NCBI GenBank assembly: GCA_015680685.1
Contig: MNCI01017823.1
Location: 1-64,000, forward strand
DNA: 64,000 nt
Reading direction: 5' to 3'
DNA from: Gnetum montanum
Taxonomy: Eukaryota; Streptophyta; Gnetopsida; Gnetales; Gnetaceae
Below the pieces are notes generated by a model, which was not told where the DNA came from, ran no database searches, and was given only the letters and a program-made list of their open reading frames with translations. Position 1 is the stretch's first letter, and each line of letters begins with the position of its first letter. Of this stretch, positions 1-11,152 are shown in pieces. The translations under genes and the position numbers were made by a program.

Positions 1-700
1 TGTGAGCATGCATTCTAGCAACTCAAGCAAAAGCTCATGGAAACTATAATTCTATAAGCACTTGATTGATCCAGACCCTTCCACATCATGATAGACGCAT
101 CCAATTATGCCTTGGGAGCTACACTCACATAGTTGGATGATTATAAATATCATTACTACATCCACTATGCGAGCAAAAGCATTATGGATGCACAACTCAA
201 CTACACCACCATAGAGAAAGAATTAATAGTAGTGGTATATGTCTTGGAAAAATTCAAGTACTATGTGCTTAGGTACAAGGTGTTTATGCACATAGATCAT
301 AGTGTAATCTGGTTCCTAATGAATAAGCCAATGGTGAACCCCCATGTCATATGATGGCTAGTGATCCTATAGGAATTTGATCTAACAATGGTAGATCAAA
401 AGGGGATCTCAATTGACATGGGACAATAAGGAGGAGGAGAGCCTACTTTTAGATTAGTTTCTTGATGAACTCCTCTTTGTGTGACCTGTAATAGAAAAAA
501 TGTCCATAGAACCTAATTGGTATGATGGCATCCTCACCTATCTACTCACTTAGGAGATGCAATAGGAGTGGGACAATAGGAAGACATATTAGTTTCTTCA
601 CAGGAAAAACACTTCATGGAAATCAATAAACATCTTTACAAGGTATGCATTGATGGCATAGTTCAATGGTGCATACCTGATGCTAATCAACTTCATGTTC
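1..700 (+). pseudogene. Ty3/gypsy RT-RNase H relic
   Basis: The plus strand encodes the RNase H end of a gypsy polyprotein. Visible pieces are FHIMIDASNYALGA (the first catalytic Asp of RNase H), QLNYTTIEKELIVVVY (with the catalytic Glu) and FMHIDHSVIWFLMNK. The tether domain follows (EFDLTMVDQK), leading to a KVCIDGIVQWC-like stretch near 640-670. The reading frame is broken by several stops, so this is dead. The same order and motifs occur on the minus strand at 44237-44990 and 58079-58470, so all three belong to one broad group, Athila/Tat-like by the primer sites of the better copies. The window cuts the element off on the left, so its 5' parts are not seen. Confidence 0.85.
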
Positions 701-1625
701 TNAAATGTATATATCATAGTAGTTTTTGACTACTGTATGAAATGGGTAGAAGCTATGGCCATCAATGATTACACATCTTCTGCAGTTTCTTGATTTGTAC
801 AACAAAATGTTGTAAATAGGTTTGGGGGTGCCATATGCACTTATTTCTGACAACAATGCCATATGCAATTATTTTTTATAACAAAACTCATTTTATAGGC
901 ACTACCTCTCAAAAGATCATGTAACACTTAGGGGTTGAACATAAATTAACAACACCCTACCACCCCCAAAGCTAATAATCAAGTGAAGGTTATGAATAGG
1001 AAGATCAAAAAAATACTAACACAAAATGTTAGTAAATTGGGAGGGATTGGAGCAGCAAACTCAATGATGCCCATTGGGCCTATCACTCTACTTGGAAACT
1101 TTCTATTGGCTACTTTATTTATGAGCTTGTGTACAGAAAATTGCCAACATTTCCAATCCAAGTAAAACTTCATACACTTTCAACAACTTGTGACCTTGAC
1201 CTTGACATAAGTCTAGCACAGAAAGAAAGATTAATAAACCTCAACTTTCTAGATAAGAAATTATTGATGGCCTTGTCATCTAACAAAGTGAACAAGGCAT
1301 TCAATAAATAACCCATGATCTTAGAATTAGATATTGAAATGTCAACCATGAGATAAGATCCTATACTAGAATCCCATACATGTATCCCAATGAACTAAGT
1401 TCAAAACATTGTGAAAGGGATCTTATATTATTTACGAAACCTTTCCTTCTATGACCATGTTAATCTACAAACTTGAAAGCCCAAACAAAAAGCTACTAGT
1501 CAACATGCAATAACAGAAACCTTTCCACAAGCCCAAAATAACCAGTAGTAGTAGCAACACCTCAATGAATGGACAAGCACACTCAATATTTTAGATCTCC
1601 TACTTTCAACTCAATCATGGGGGAG
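701..1625 (+). pseudogene. Ty3/gypsy integrase relic, copy 1
   Basis: This continues the polyprotein. FDYCMKWVEA matches the start of the integrase core around 720-750, and the NNQV(K/E) stretch after TPYHP-like sequence near 950-985 is the conserved segment holding the last catalytic residue. The zinc-binding N-terminus and the first part of the core are missing: the tether (ending near 695) runs almost directly into the core, so there is an internal deletion beside the single N at 702. The C-terminal part runs to the purine motif TCATGGGGGAGA at 1614-1625. Many stops interrupt it. The C-terminal piece from about 1340 is repeated at 3540-3820. Confidence 0.8.
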
Positions 1626-2990
1626 ATGGCTTTCCATGCTAAACTAAACAATGTGGCTTCTTAAATTTTTAATTTTTTTTCTATTTTTTACAATTTTTGT
1701 TTTACACTATTTTTAGTATGTTTTAGTATGTTTTTCCTTTTCTTGAATATTTTACAATTTCTTTTATATTTTTCTTTATTTGATTTGGATTTTTCTTATG
1801 GCTTTTCTTTTGTTTTCTTCTTTTCCTTTCTTGCTGCTAGGACTAAGTGCAATTGTACCTATCGATTAATGATGGTTTGTACTATAATGCTATTTGATTG
1901 CTAATGTCTAGATTATATCATTGAATTTTGATGTTGATAACTAATACATGGTTTATTTTTCATGATAACAGGTTGTAAGTCAACATCATCTCCCCATCCA
2001 CAAAACTCTATGGTGTTTCTTTGTTTTGGAAATATGGGGTCCTTTCTTAAATAAAACCTTTAACAAATTTGTGACCTTGGTAGTTTCTAAACTTGGGAAG
2101 GATTAAATGGTTAGAAAAGGATATGAATTCAAGGGTATTTGACACTTTTTCTACTTGCCTACCCTCTTGGATGTATTAGTTTTCTCATATCCAAGAGGGT
2201 AGGAAAGTAGAAAAAGTCTTTGAATGATGTGGTTTCCATAAAGTGGTTGACATGATGTGGTTTCCATTAAAAAATCCACAAAAATTAAAACCAATAATAG
2301 GAAGTTAAAGTCTTTGCATGATGTGGTTTCCATACAAAAATCCACAAAAATTAAAAAAAAAAACAAAAAAAAAATGAGAATTCAAAGCACACCCCTTAGA
2401 TAAAATAACATGCTACAAGCATTGGTTATGGAACTAGAAAGACATGATACCCATGCCTAAAGATCCCCTATAACTAAGGTCCATCTGACTTATTTCTTCT
2501 CTTTTCTTCTCTTTTTGGAATGGTGATAGATTTGTGGGGATATTCTTGTTCTTTTGGGGGAGGGGGTGATGGATTGGTCAAGAGTGTCAATGCAAAGTCA
2601 TTGAAAGTGGATGGTTTTGATTTGGACTAAGGATGGATGTTATCAAGTCATATTAATAATAAAATCCACAATGGACTTCATGTGACCATGATATAGGACT
2701 CCATTCCACACTCTACCTCATCCACCTATGCTACTCATAACTCACCTCACTATGAGTTCCCATATTATTTCAATGTCTTGGTTTGATGCATCAAAGTTTT
2801 ATGGTAGCTTTTTTGGGAATTTGGTCCTTAACTAATTGCAACCATTAGTCATTCATGGGGCCCATGGACTTCTTGGTTTGAGGACATGTAAGGGAATTAA
2901 GGTCATGATCCTGCTATGGGGAGGATCCACATGCATACTCCTTGGTTGGGCTAGTTAAGTTCCTCATCCTTTAGGTATTTTTGCTTTTAA
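1626..2990 (+). repeat. Gypsy post-pol spacer, copy 1
   Basis: Long non-coding spacer that follows integrase in this gypsy group. It starts with T-rich sequence, then possible splice acceptors near 1840-1850 and 1970, then conserved blocks such as the GAAAGACATG..CCCATG block near 2440. It aligns along its whole length, with substitutions and small indels, to 3823-5140. The minus strand at 41690-43085 holds related blocks. I see no convincing protein in it. Confidence 0.7.
2141..2220. repeat. Near-perfect inverted repeat (hairpin)
   Basis: Arms at 2144-2172 and 2189-2217 are 29 bp each with one mismatch and a 16-bp loop. The core is CCTACCCTCTTGGAT paired with ATCCAAGAGGGTAGG. It is absent from the aligned spacer copy at about 4400-4440, which shows only one arm-like sequence. 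It is followed by three copies of an ATGATGTGGTTTCCAT motif at 2223-2332. Confidence 0.85.
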
Positions 2991-3110
2991 AATCTTCTGC
3001 ATTCCACATCAACTATGTCTAGTTGTGCTCCTTCTTGATCTTGATCTATCTTCTTATTTTGAATGTGTCTTTCATAGTTGAGCTTTATATCTAATAATTA
3101 TTTTGCGAGT

Positions 3111-3509
3111 TTACTCAACAATACTTGTTAGTTTTTGAACCTTAACCAATAGGTCTAAGTTTTCTTTCTTAAGATACAAACAATTAGAATTAAGTTCTAC
3201 TATCTTTATTTTCTCATCATGTAAAATATCTTTTATATTGAAGCATAAATTTTGATAAGAAATTACCTCATTGCAAGGTAGTTCATACCTTTCTTCCAAA
3301 GTGATCTCATCTTCTTCAACTTTAACATTAGACTTTGAGTCATTAATAGGTTCTTGATTTGCTAAGGCTAGGAATAAATGATAAGAATCTTCAACTATAT
3401 AGCTAGTTTCTCCTCCATCATCCCAACATGTATAGATGTTGGTTGTTCTTACTTCTTCACTAGACACTTCTTCTTGTAACCTACAAGTGCAAGGACTTTT
3501 GAAGGCCAT
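3111..3509 (-). pseudogene. Probable Ty1/copia gag-pol linker fragment
   Basis: An open stretch of 132 codons on the minus strand. It contains TCWDDGGETS, then an acidic, low-complexity part, then a Leu/Lys-rich helical part (LYLKKENLDLL). This layout (W-D-D/S acidic patch, then a coiled helix) is what plant copia elements show between the gag zinc knuckle and protease. No knuckle and no protease motif is visible, so the assignment rests on composition and layout only. It sits exactly between the two tandem copies of the gypsy spacer (1340-2990 and 3540-5140), so it is probably an insertion at their junction. Confidence 0.4.
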
Positions 3510-3535
3510 ATGGCCTCAAAACAAGGAACTTCAAA

Positions 3536-5140
3536 CTTCAACTAGGAGATAAGGTTCTCTATTGAAACCCCACACATGTACCCCAAAAGACAAAATTCCA
3601 AACATTGCGGGAGGGACCTTATATAATTAATCAAATCTTTTCCTCTATGGCCATGTTGATCTACAAACCTAACAACTTAAATAAAAAGTAGTTGGTCAAC
3701 ATCCAATAAGTAAAGCCTTTCCTCAAACCAAGATAGGCTAGTGCAACTACCACCTCAATGGATGGACAACCATGTTCTATTTTTTGGATCTCCTTCTTCT
3801 AACTCAGTCATGGGGGAGATCCGTTCTAACAATTACTTTTCAAATATTTTTTGGATGCGTGCTAATAATTAAATTGGTTTCTCAGTTTTTCTACTTTTTG
3901 TTTTTCACATTTTTTATTTTTAAAAATTATATATTTTACAAATTCTTCTAATTTTACACCATTGTTAGTACCTTTGATCCTTTCTTGATTATTTTACACT
4001 TTATTATATATTTTGTTTTGTTTTTTTCTTTTTATCTTGTTTTGATTCAAGTGAGATATTTTCTTATTTTTACTAATAAATTTTCTTTATTTTCAATAGG
4101 ACACAATGCCACTATTATTGTTTACTAATGATGGTTTGTGCTTAATGTGTGATTGTTGATGTCTGGTTTCCATTTTTGAATTCTAATGTCTGATGAATTT
4201 GACATGGTTTATCTTTTATGGAACAGGCAATAAGTCCACATCATCCACCCATCCAATGAACTCTATGGTTTTCCTTGTTCTGGGAATTTAAGGTTCCTTT
4301 TCATTAAAGAACCTTTTAATCAATCAGTGACCTTGGTAGTTCAGAAATTAGGAAGGATTCAAAGGTTTGTAATGGGTGTGACTTCAAGGGGACTTAATAC
4401 TCTTTTTACTCTTCTACTTGCTTGAGTGCTTGAGTGTTTTTCATAGACGTTTTACTGTTCCATACCAACCACTAATAGGAAGTCAACTAACATCATTGCA
4501 TGGTGTGGTTCCCATTCAAGAAAAAAGAGAAAAACAAGGAAAAAATAATGGGAATTCAAAGCACACCCCTTGGACAAATAAACAAGCTACAAGCACTGGT
4601 TATGGGACTTGAACAACATGCACCTATGCCTGAAGGTCCCCTCTAACTAAGGCCCTCTCTCTCACTTTCTACTTCTCTTTTCCTCTTTTTGTGAAATTGT
4701 AGTTGTTTTGTAAAGGCATTCTTGTGTCTCGAGTGGGTGGATCGGTCTTAGAGTAGCGATGCAAAGTCACTGAAAGTAATTGGTTTTGGTATAGATTGAG
4801 GATGGAACTTCTCGGGTCATCTTAACCACAAATTCCACAAGGGACTTCTTATGAGATCAATTTGGAACTCCATTCTACCTTCTCTATCCTCCATCCATGC
4901 TTTCGTAGCTCACCTCACTACTTGGTTCTATGTTATGCTCTATGTCTTAGCCTGATTTGTTGGGATTCTTGAGTAGATTCTTTCAAGTTGGTCTTTAACT
5001 TTTCATGACCACTAATTGACTATGGGACCCATGGACTCCTTAGTTGAGGTTATGCAAGGGCAAAAAGGGTATGAGCCTACTATGGGGAGGACCCACTTAC
5101 ATAGATTTTGGCTTGGTTAGTTCAAGTTCCTTACCTTTGA
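3536..5140 (+). repeat. Gypsy integrase end plus post-pol spacer, copy 2
   Basis: Second copy of the unit seen at about 1340-2990, in the same orientation. It carries the integrase C-terminal remnant (3540-3820), the purine motif GTCATGGGGGAGAT at 3808-3820, the T-rich block, the GGACTTGAACAACATG..CCTATG block near 4605-4630, and the late blocks around GATGCAAAGTCA and GGGACCCATGGACTCC. This copy lacks the hairpin of copy 1. Confidence 0.75.
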
Positions 5141-5500
5141 CATCACTACAATCCTATCTTTTACATTTTCCATTGAGTAAATCACTCAATGTTTCTTAAT
5201 CTATCATTTCATTCATCTAGTAAATCAATTTTTCTCTTTTTTTCAAAATTTATGAGCTTAAACACCCTCTTCTCATGTTTTCATACTATTCTTGGTCTTT
5301 TAAGCTTTCATTTGACACCACTTTCACTCAAAAAATCTTCATATTTTGCAAGTTTGACTAAGGTCAAAGTTTGACTACAGTGGTTAATCGTTACGTCGTT
5401 GAGGCCCCATCAACACATCCACCCTAATCAACAAGGCCCAATTGACTAGGCCTCATCGACGTAGTGTAAAAACCCTATATATATCATCAAACACTTTGTA
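5141..5500 (+). other. Intergenic, with LTR promoter-like scrap
   Basis: T-rich sequence without coding content up to about 5380. Then a block with GCCTCATCGACGTAGTG followed by CCCTATATATATC (5440-5482). The same arrangement (GCCTCGTCGATGTAGTG followed by CTATAAATA) occurs in the LTR fragment at 10777-10990, so this is probably an LTR U3/TATA scrap of a related gypsy family. Confidence 0.45.
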
Positions 5501-7467
5501 ATTTTTTGCCATTTGCTCATAACACTGTACCATCTGAAATCGTTGGTGTAAGGCTGGAGGAAAAATGAATGTCGAAAGATCTCCGGAGAGATACAGCTGA
5601 CCCTGCCTTTGTGTGAGGGCAAGCTGGAAAAACAAAGGTAGGGTGCCTTGGATGGTCTGCACGCAAATCAACCAAGGACTTCCCCGAGTGCACGTTATGG
5701 CCTGCACTGGGGTTATCGTCGCAAATGTAAAACGAAAAGCGTAATGCAATGAGACGTAAACGTGAATATAGCATGTAAATGTAAACAGAATGTATGCAAA
5801 AACATGCAATAAACTGGAGTAATGCAAACAAGGAACCAAAACAGTCAAATGGAAGGCAAAAAAAAAAAAAGAAACAGTGTTGTATTAATTAAAAGATTTG
5901 CACTTGTCAAAACACAGTTGCATGTCTGGATTGCAAGTCAGACGTTAAGCCCTGGTGTGAGGTGTTTGCAGGCACTGGGGATTACGTGCATCCGGGCTCA
6001 AGCTTGCTGGTTTTCTTTTTCCAATTTTTTCCAACCCCAATTTTTTCCAAACCCGTTTATGTCAATGAACAGGGTATTTATACATTTTTCTAGGCATCAG
6101 GAGTAGGATTTGTGAATGAGATCAATGGCTATGAGACAAGAGAAAAACGGATCATATGACAGGTGTTCGATGTACAGCTGTGTGTGAACTGGATGTATGT
6201 AGGCATACTATGTTCTAGATCAGATGCACTGTATCTTACAATTTGTTTTAGCTTGTGCAAGTTGTCTTACATCCATAGAAGCATGTACAATTTGTAGCAT
6301 AAGAGCTTAACCAGCACAAAAATGTGAAAAATTTACAGTGACTGATAATGAACAACAAGAGAATTTGACTTCGGCTCGCTTGGAATTTTTGAATCTATGG
6401 ACTGACTACTGCTGAAAGTGTTTTTGCTTCACCAAGGTTGCTAGCATGTGTTGATCTTGTCCTGGTGTGCCCTCATTGTGTGTCTGAAGTGCTTTTGCTC
6501 GGTCGTAACCAATGCTCACGCTGGACTCACACTGCCAGCGTGACCTTAGCGTCACTTCGGCGTGCATGATAAAAAATGATGCATTTTGTGTCAAAATTCC
6601 ACCATTAAGACTTTTTTTTGAAGTGTAACTACTACCTAGCCTTGAGAGCGTCCCGCATGTTTAATTTGAGCCTGTCTATGCTTGGATTTAGGCCACTTTT
6701 GTTAACTCACGCTGGACTCACGTTGCCAGCGTGACCTGGGCATGACCCCAGCATGACTCTAGTGTAAACAACAAGACTGTGTGGTTTTGGGCTCAAAATC
6801 TAAAGTTCTGGAGGTTGGAAGTTGCAATGATCATCAGTGAACTCCCAAGGTATCTTGCATTGCTCAAATTTAGATTGTTTTAGCTTGATTTTAAGGCTCT
6901 GGAAGTTACTCACGTTGGACTCACGCTGGCAATGTGACCTAGGCATGACCCCAACATGAGCATCAAGACTTGTGCAAGTTTGACTTGAAACCTTGGATTC
7001 TGGATGCTGAAACTTGGAGCAGCCATCAGTGGGACCCGAGGGGGCCTTGCCTATTCAAATTAGGATAGTTTTGACCTGATTTGGAGGCTCTGAAAGTTGC
7101 GCATGTTGCACGCACGTTGTACGCATGCTGCACGTACGCTAGTAGCATGACTTGAGCATGACCTTGGCGTGCATGACAAGATTCATGCACTTTAGTCCGA
7201 TTTTTGAACTTTTGGATGTTGAAGCATAGGGTTGTTCTTGTTCCAAAGTGTTAAGCTAAAATTTTGTGGTATTTCAAACACAAGGGGATTTTTTGAAATT
7301 TTTTAGAGCCCAAAAACCTTCCAGAGCTCATAACTTCCTAATCATTTGTCCAATCACTCTGTTTTTTGATCTTGCACTTGTCAAAGGTAAGATCTTTATC
7401 ATGGAGGCTGCAAACCTTAAGGTTTCCAATGAAAAATTAATGAAATTTTTAAAAAAATTTCATAACA
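5500..7467 (-). mobile_element. Probable solo LTR, minus orientation
   Basis: Read on the minus strand, the block starts TGTTATGAAATT at 7467, holds a long repeat array (U3-like), and then a TATA box (GTATAAATAC, 6074-6083). The layout resembles the U3-array-TATA-R-U5 plan of the LTRs elsewhere in the window, though the family is different. The left boundary near 5500 is not certain, I found no target duplication, and no internal region adjoins it. The short ORFs on both strands here are incidental. Confidence 0.5.
6513..7185. repeat. Four ~195-bp tandem repeats with CCAGCGTG dyads
   Basis: Units begin near 6513, 6706, 6906 and 7095 (spacings about 193, 200 and 189 bp). Each has a core of type CACGCTGG-ACTCACG-TTG-CCAGCGTGACC, in which CACGCTGG and CCAGCGTG are exact reverse complements, followed by GCATGACC motifs and a longer shared tail. 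The last unit is the most changed (CGCATGTTGCACGCACG). The array is richer in CpG than the sequence around it. Confidence 0.8.
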
Positions 7468-7704
7468 CCCCGAAGGGTTAATAACCTTAATCATATATAA
7501 ACATCAACTTCTTCACAAGTTAACCCTTCCAATAACCTTCGAGATGATTTATTAATGATAATCCATAAATAAATGACAATTGGATCGATCAAATCAGCCA
7601 TAATCACAACTTAGCCAAGTGTAACTATCCTTAAGAGTTAAGGTATTCCAATTGTTATGAGGTTACACAATAATTGCTAATCCATGGTCTTATTATGATT
7701 ACAA

Positions 7705-10527
7705 ATGGCACCAAAACAAAAACGTCCATAGGAAAGAGAAACCTCACAACCACGAGAGAAATGACCCAGAGCTAGAAGGGATCAACAAGAACAAGGCCAA
7801 GAACTATCTAAGGCAACCCAGGTAATGGAACCTCTTTGTGAGGAGCTTGAAGTGGAATCTATTTGACAGATTCCAAAGGAAGAAGTACCAACCGAATAAT
7901 CACAAAGAGGAGAAGTGCCTAGTCCCATGCCAAGGCTTGAGATCACTTTGACTCAAGATTGCCTTGATATCATCAAGTCCCAAGAGATCCAATGATTTGT
8001 TCTTTAAGAGATCAACTTCGAACCATTTTTGAAAAAAGCTCTAGAGGATGTCAAGACTCAACTACAAACCTCTCCCATGTGGCCAATCATCATGTTCAAT
8101 GGGAAGTGGTACATGGGAGAGCCATACCTTTTCTGGAATAATTGAAGGCTAGGATCCATAGTTAGGATCAAGAACATTCAAGTGTTCTATTCAGCAAAAG
8201 ATATTGCACAAGCACTTGGGCTGCCTGACATTCGAACATAGCTAGTAGAATTATCCATGCAAGGTGACCCTAAGGCCGAGAAGAAGTGGACCCAACATTT
8301 CTATTGGATGGATCGTAAGGAGTTTGGTGCACTCACACTAGCAGAGTGGATTTATTTCAAGATCATGGCTTATCACCTCAATCCAACTATGAGGCCAAGC
8401 AAGGTAACCACCTTCTCCATTAACCTTGCACAACTACTTATGGTCCACTTAGATTGAAAAGTGTTTCAAAGAAAACAAACATGGAAGGAAGACCCTACCC
8501 TTTTCATGCCTCATCAAAAAAATTTGCAAGAGGGAAAGAATTATTTACTACTCTAATGATACACTTAGGCATACTCCTTTGGCTTCATGATCCAATATCA
8601 TGGAAGAGAAGACACCAGCGACGGCTCAATTAGAGAAGCTGCCATCACCACCATCCACTCAGGAAACAACACCAGAGGCCCGTGAAACCATTGAATTTTT
8701 ATAAAAAACCTAAGAACAACTCTTGAGTGAACAAGAGCAACAAGTAGGAATAAGTGGGGTAGGTCCATCTATGTACCAGCCAACAATAAGTCACCTTAAT
8801 GAGGTGGCTCGAATAGTTAACTAGATGGAGAGAGGTGGTCTCATTTTCTTTTCCCAACTAACATAGCTACCTTCAAGGTTAGATCCCAATGCTTAAGAGG
8901 TGACAGTGTCACTAGAAACACACCATCTATTCCCAAAAATATCTGGGAATGCCACCACTTTCTCAATGTGGTTAGAGGAAGGTGAAGAGGAAACTGTCTT
9001 GGTGATGTAACACCAAGCGTAAGAAATAGCGACAAAATTGGTTGCTGATAATGTAGCAGAAGCATTGAATGCACCCACAGTATCTATACTAGACATATCT
9101 ACACTTCAAGACGTGCATACATCTGTAGGCATGGTCAATAGGAAATTAAATGTAACCCAACATGAAAAGTTGCTGGAATGACTAGTAGGAACTGGGCAAT
9201 CGACTCTAGACATTTTTTATCTTTCAAAGAACATCACCGCAACCTAGTTAGAGCTACTAAATGCAAGGGGTAGATGCATTATTTTGGGGGGCAACTAGAA
9301 ATGGCTCAAGAGTAAAATCAACATTTGGTTGCGAAGGTTTTCGAACTTCATGCCTAACTTGCAAATTAAGAAATCCTTAACCTAGCAATAACAAGAGATA
9401 AAGCTATCAAATAGCTTCAAGAACAATATCAAAAGGCTGAGAAGGAGGCAATGCTAGCCATCTTTAAATAGTCTGTAGTAGAAGCTAAAACATACTCAAT
9501 CAAAAATAAATTGAATTAGATGTGCCAATAGAATGAAGCATTGACCACACAGAATCATTGCCTACGAAATGATGATGCTCAGAAAAATCAAATGCAAGAA
9601 TTCATTCATCAATAGTAAGAGCAGCTTGCCATCGTAAACACTTAATCGAGGAAATTGGTAGTGAAAAATCACAATCTATCAATGGAGAAGGTATGCACCT
9701 TGCATCAAAAGTCTACCATTGAGATCGCCACCTAGAAGAACAAAGCACTCAAATTTAAGAAAGTGAAAAATCACTATAGAGACCAAGTTAGCCTACAGAA
9801 GAAAGTGCATGAAAAACAAATTCAAATGGTCAAGGAAAAACTGAATGAAGTCCTCCAGCAACTCCAACAAGGAAGAGAGACGTGGTAGCTCATCATTGAT
9901 GAGATTGATGCCTACAACAAAGCAGAGATTCACCTGAAGGAGTTGTAAATCAAGGAGATGATAGAGTACATGGAGTTGGCCAATCTTCGTTACCCAAACC
10001 TAACAATGTTGACTATCAAATGACTATAATTAGGATTGGAGAAATAAGTGGCTAGCTTGTATCTATTATACAAGGGTGAGTTCAAGCACCACAAAGACAC
10101 CAAGTAGAAGCTTGAGACCATAAACACTGAACTTGAAGTTCTCAAAGGATGATTTGGGGATCAACAATCTATCGCTAAGAACCTAGCCAAATGGATGAAT
10201 AACTACAAAGAGCTAAAGAGCACAATTAGGGCCTTCAACATTGAACACAAACACTTCGCTGCCTGGTTTGTCAATTCAAATGATTTGTTTCCAGAAATCC
10301 CGTGTCCTTGGGATGTGCCCGTTTCGACCAACATTGGGAAAGCTATGTGGATGATGCATGATCCCAAGAGTAAGGAGGAGAAAATGAAAGAACTGCTAGA
10401 TGTTTTCTACCTCCCACCTAAATTTGCACTAGCAACAAGAAAGCCATAGCCACCTCAACTGCCTATGCGTGAAGATAATGAAGGTTCCTCGAAGCCTCAG
10501 GAACCACCACCGCCTGGGACCGTTTGA
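7705..10527 (+). pseudogene. Extra (non-gag-pol) ORF of an Athila/Tat-like gypsy element
   Basis: About 940 codons with many stops. The start is ATGGCACC at 7705, preceded by TGATTACAA. Visible in order: basic N-terminus; LEITLTQDCLDIIKSQEI (near 7935-7990); GKWYMGEPYLFWNN (8101-8145); an aromatic/charged segment (DPKAEKKWTQHFYWMDRKEF); KTLPFSCLIKKICKRE with YYSNDTLRHTPLA (8490-8590), which recalls the 'putative plant transposon protein' domain often found in such ORFs; a long Gln/Lys-rich, probably coiled region (9300-10020); and a C-terminal domain (10195-10450) ending EPPPPGTV. The pieces at 7705, 8257 and 10195 share one frame, while 8489 needs another, so at least two frameshifts exist. 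A PPT and LTR start follow at 10765-10777. The minus-strand element at 25327-30055 carries a related ORF in the same place (26360-26947). Its function is unknown; an env-like role as in Athila cannot be excluded. Confidence 0.65.
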
Positions 10528-10764
10528 TTTTCTCCATCAAGCTTCACAACATTAAGAAATGTGCTATTCGATTTTTGAAGAATTGAGTCATGGTGTTCAA
10601 TTTTGTGTCCTGAACACCACCATTTTTTGTAATGTGTTGATCCATACACTTGGGCATTTCATTTTTTGTTAAGTTAGTCAGTTTGTTTTGTTTGAGGAAA
10701 AGTCAGTCAATAATTTCATACCTTCCCAATTTTGTAAAAGAACTCGAGAATGATTTTTCATTTA

Positions 10765-10776
10765 GTTGTGGGGGTA
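10765..10776 (+). other. Polypurine tract before 3' LTR
   Basis: TTGTGGGGGTA directly before TGATGAGTCAC. The same G-run plus TA is found before TGATG.. at the internal edges of the LTRs at 26208 and 41355 (minus strand) and before 51909, which supports a PPT. Confidence 0.75.
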
Positions 10777-10990
10777 TGATGAGTCACATTCTATTAGTTG
10801 CATTGACGAAACGTCATCAACACAACCTTGTTATCTAGGCCTTGTTGACGAGGCATAGTTGATGCATCATATCATGCATCGACATGGCCTCGTCGATGTA
10901 GTGCCTGTAGTCAGCTATAAATACGGACTTGAAGCTGCATTTATGGTAGAAATAGAGATAGTATTTGTAACAGAGCTATTACATTTTTTT
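10777..10990 (+). mobile_element. LTR fragment (U3 and TATA), gypsy
   Basis: Starts TGATGAGTCAC after the PPT. It has GCCTCGTCGATGTAGTG and a TATA box CTATAAATA at 10915-10923, and stops abruptly near 10990, where sequence identical in type to 3868-4022 takes over. It is the truncated 3' LTR of the element that owns the ORF at 7705-10527. Confidence 0.65.
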
Positions 10991-11152
10991 GGATCAGTTG
11001 TAACAATTAAATTGGTTTCTCAGTTTTTCTACTTTTTTTTATATTTTTTATTTTAAAAAATTATTTATTTTACAAATTCTTCTAATTTTACACCATTTTT
11101 AGTACCTTTGATCCTTTCTTGATTATTTTACACTTTCTTATATATTTTATTT
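10990..11152 (+). repeat. Second copy of spacer block 3868-4022
   Basis: AATTAAATTGGTTTCTCAG, then the T-rich block ending in TATATATTTTATTTTG, is almost the same as 3868-4022. The block has replaced the rest of the LTR, which points to a recombination or template-switch joint at about 10990. Confidence 0.75.

Noticed and set aside
5453-5848. 131-codon minus-strand ORF
   Set aside because: Cys/Tyr/Leu-rich with no motif, overlaps a 104-codon frame on the same strand, and lies in LTR-like DNA.
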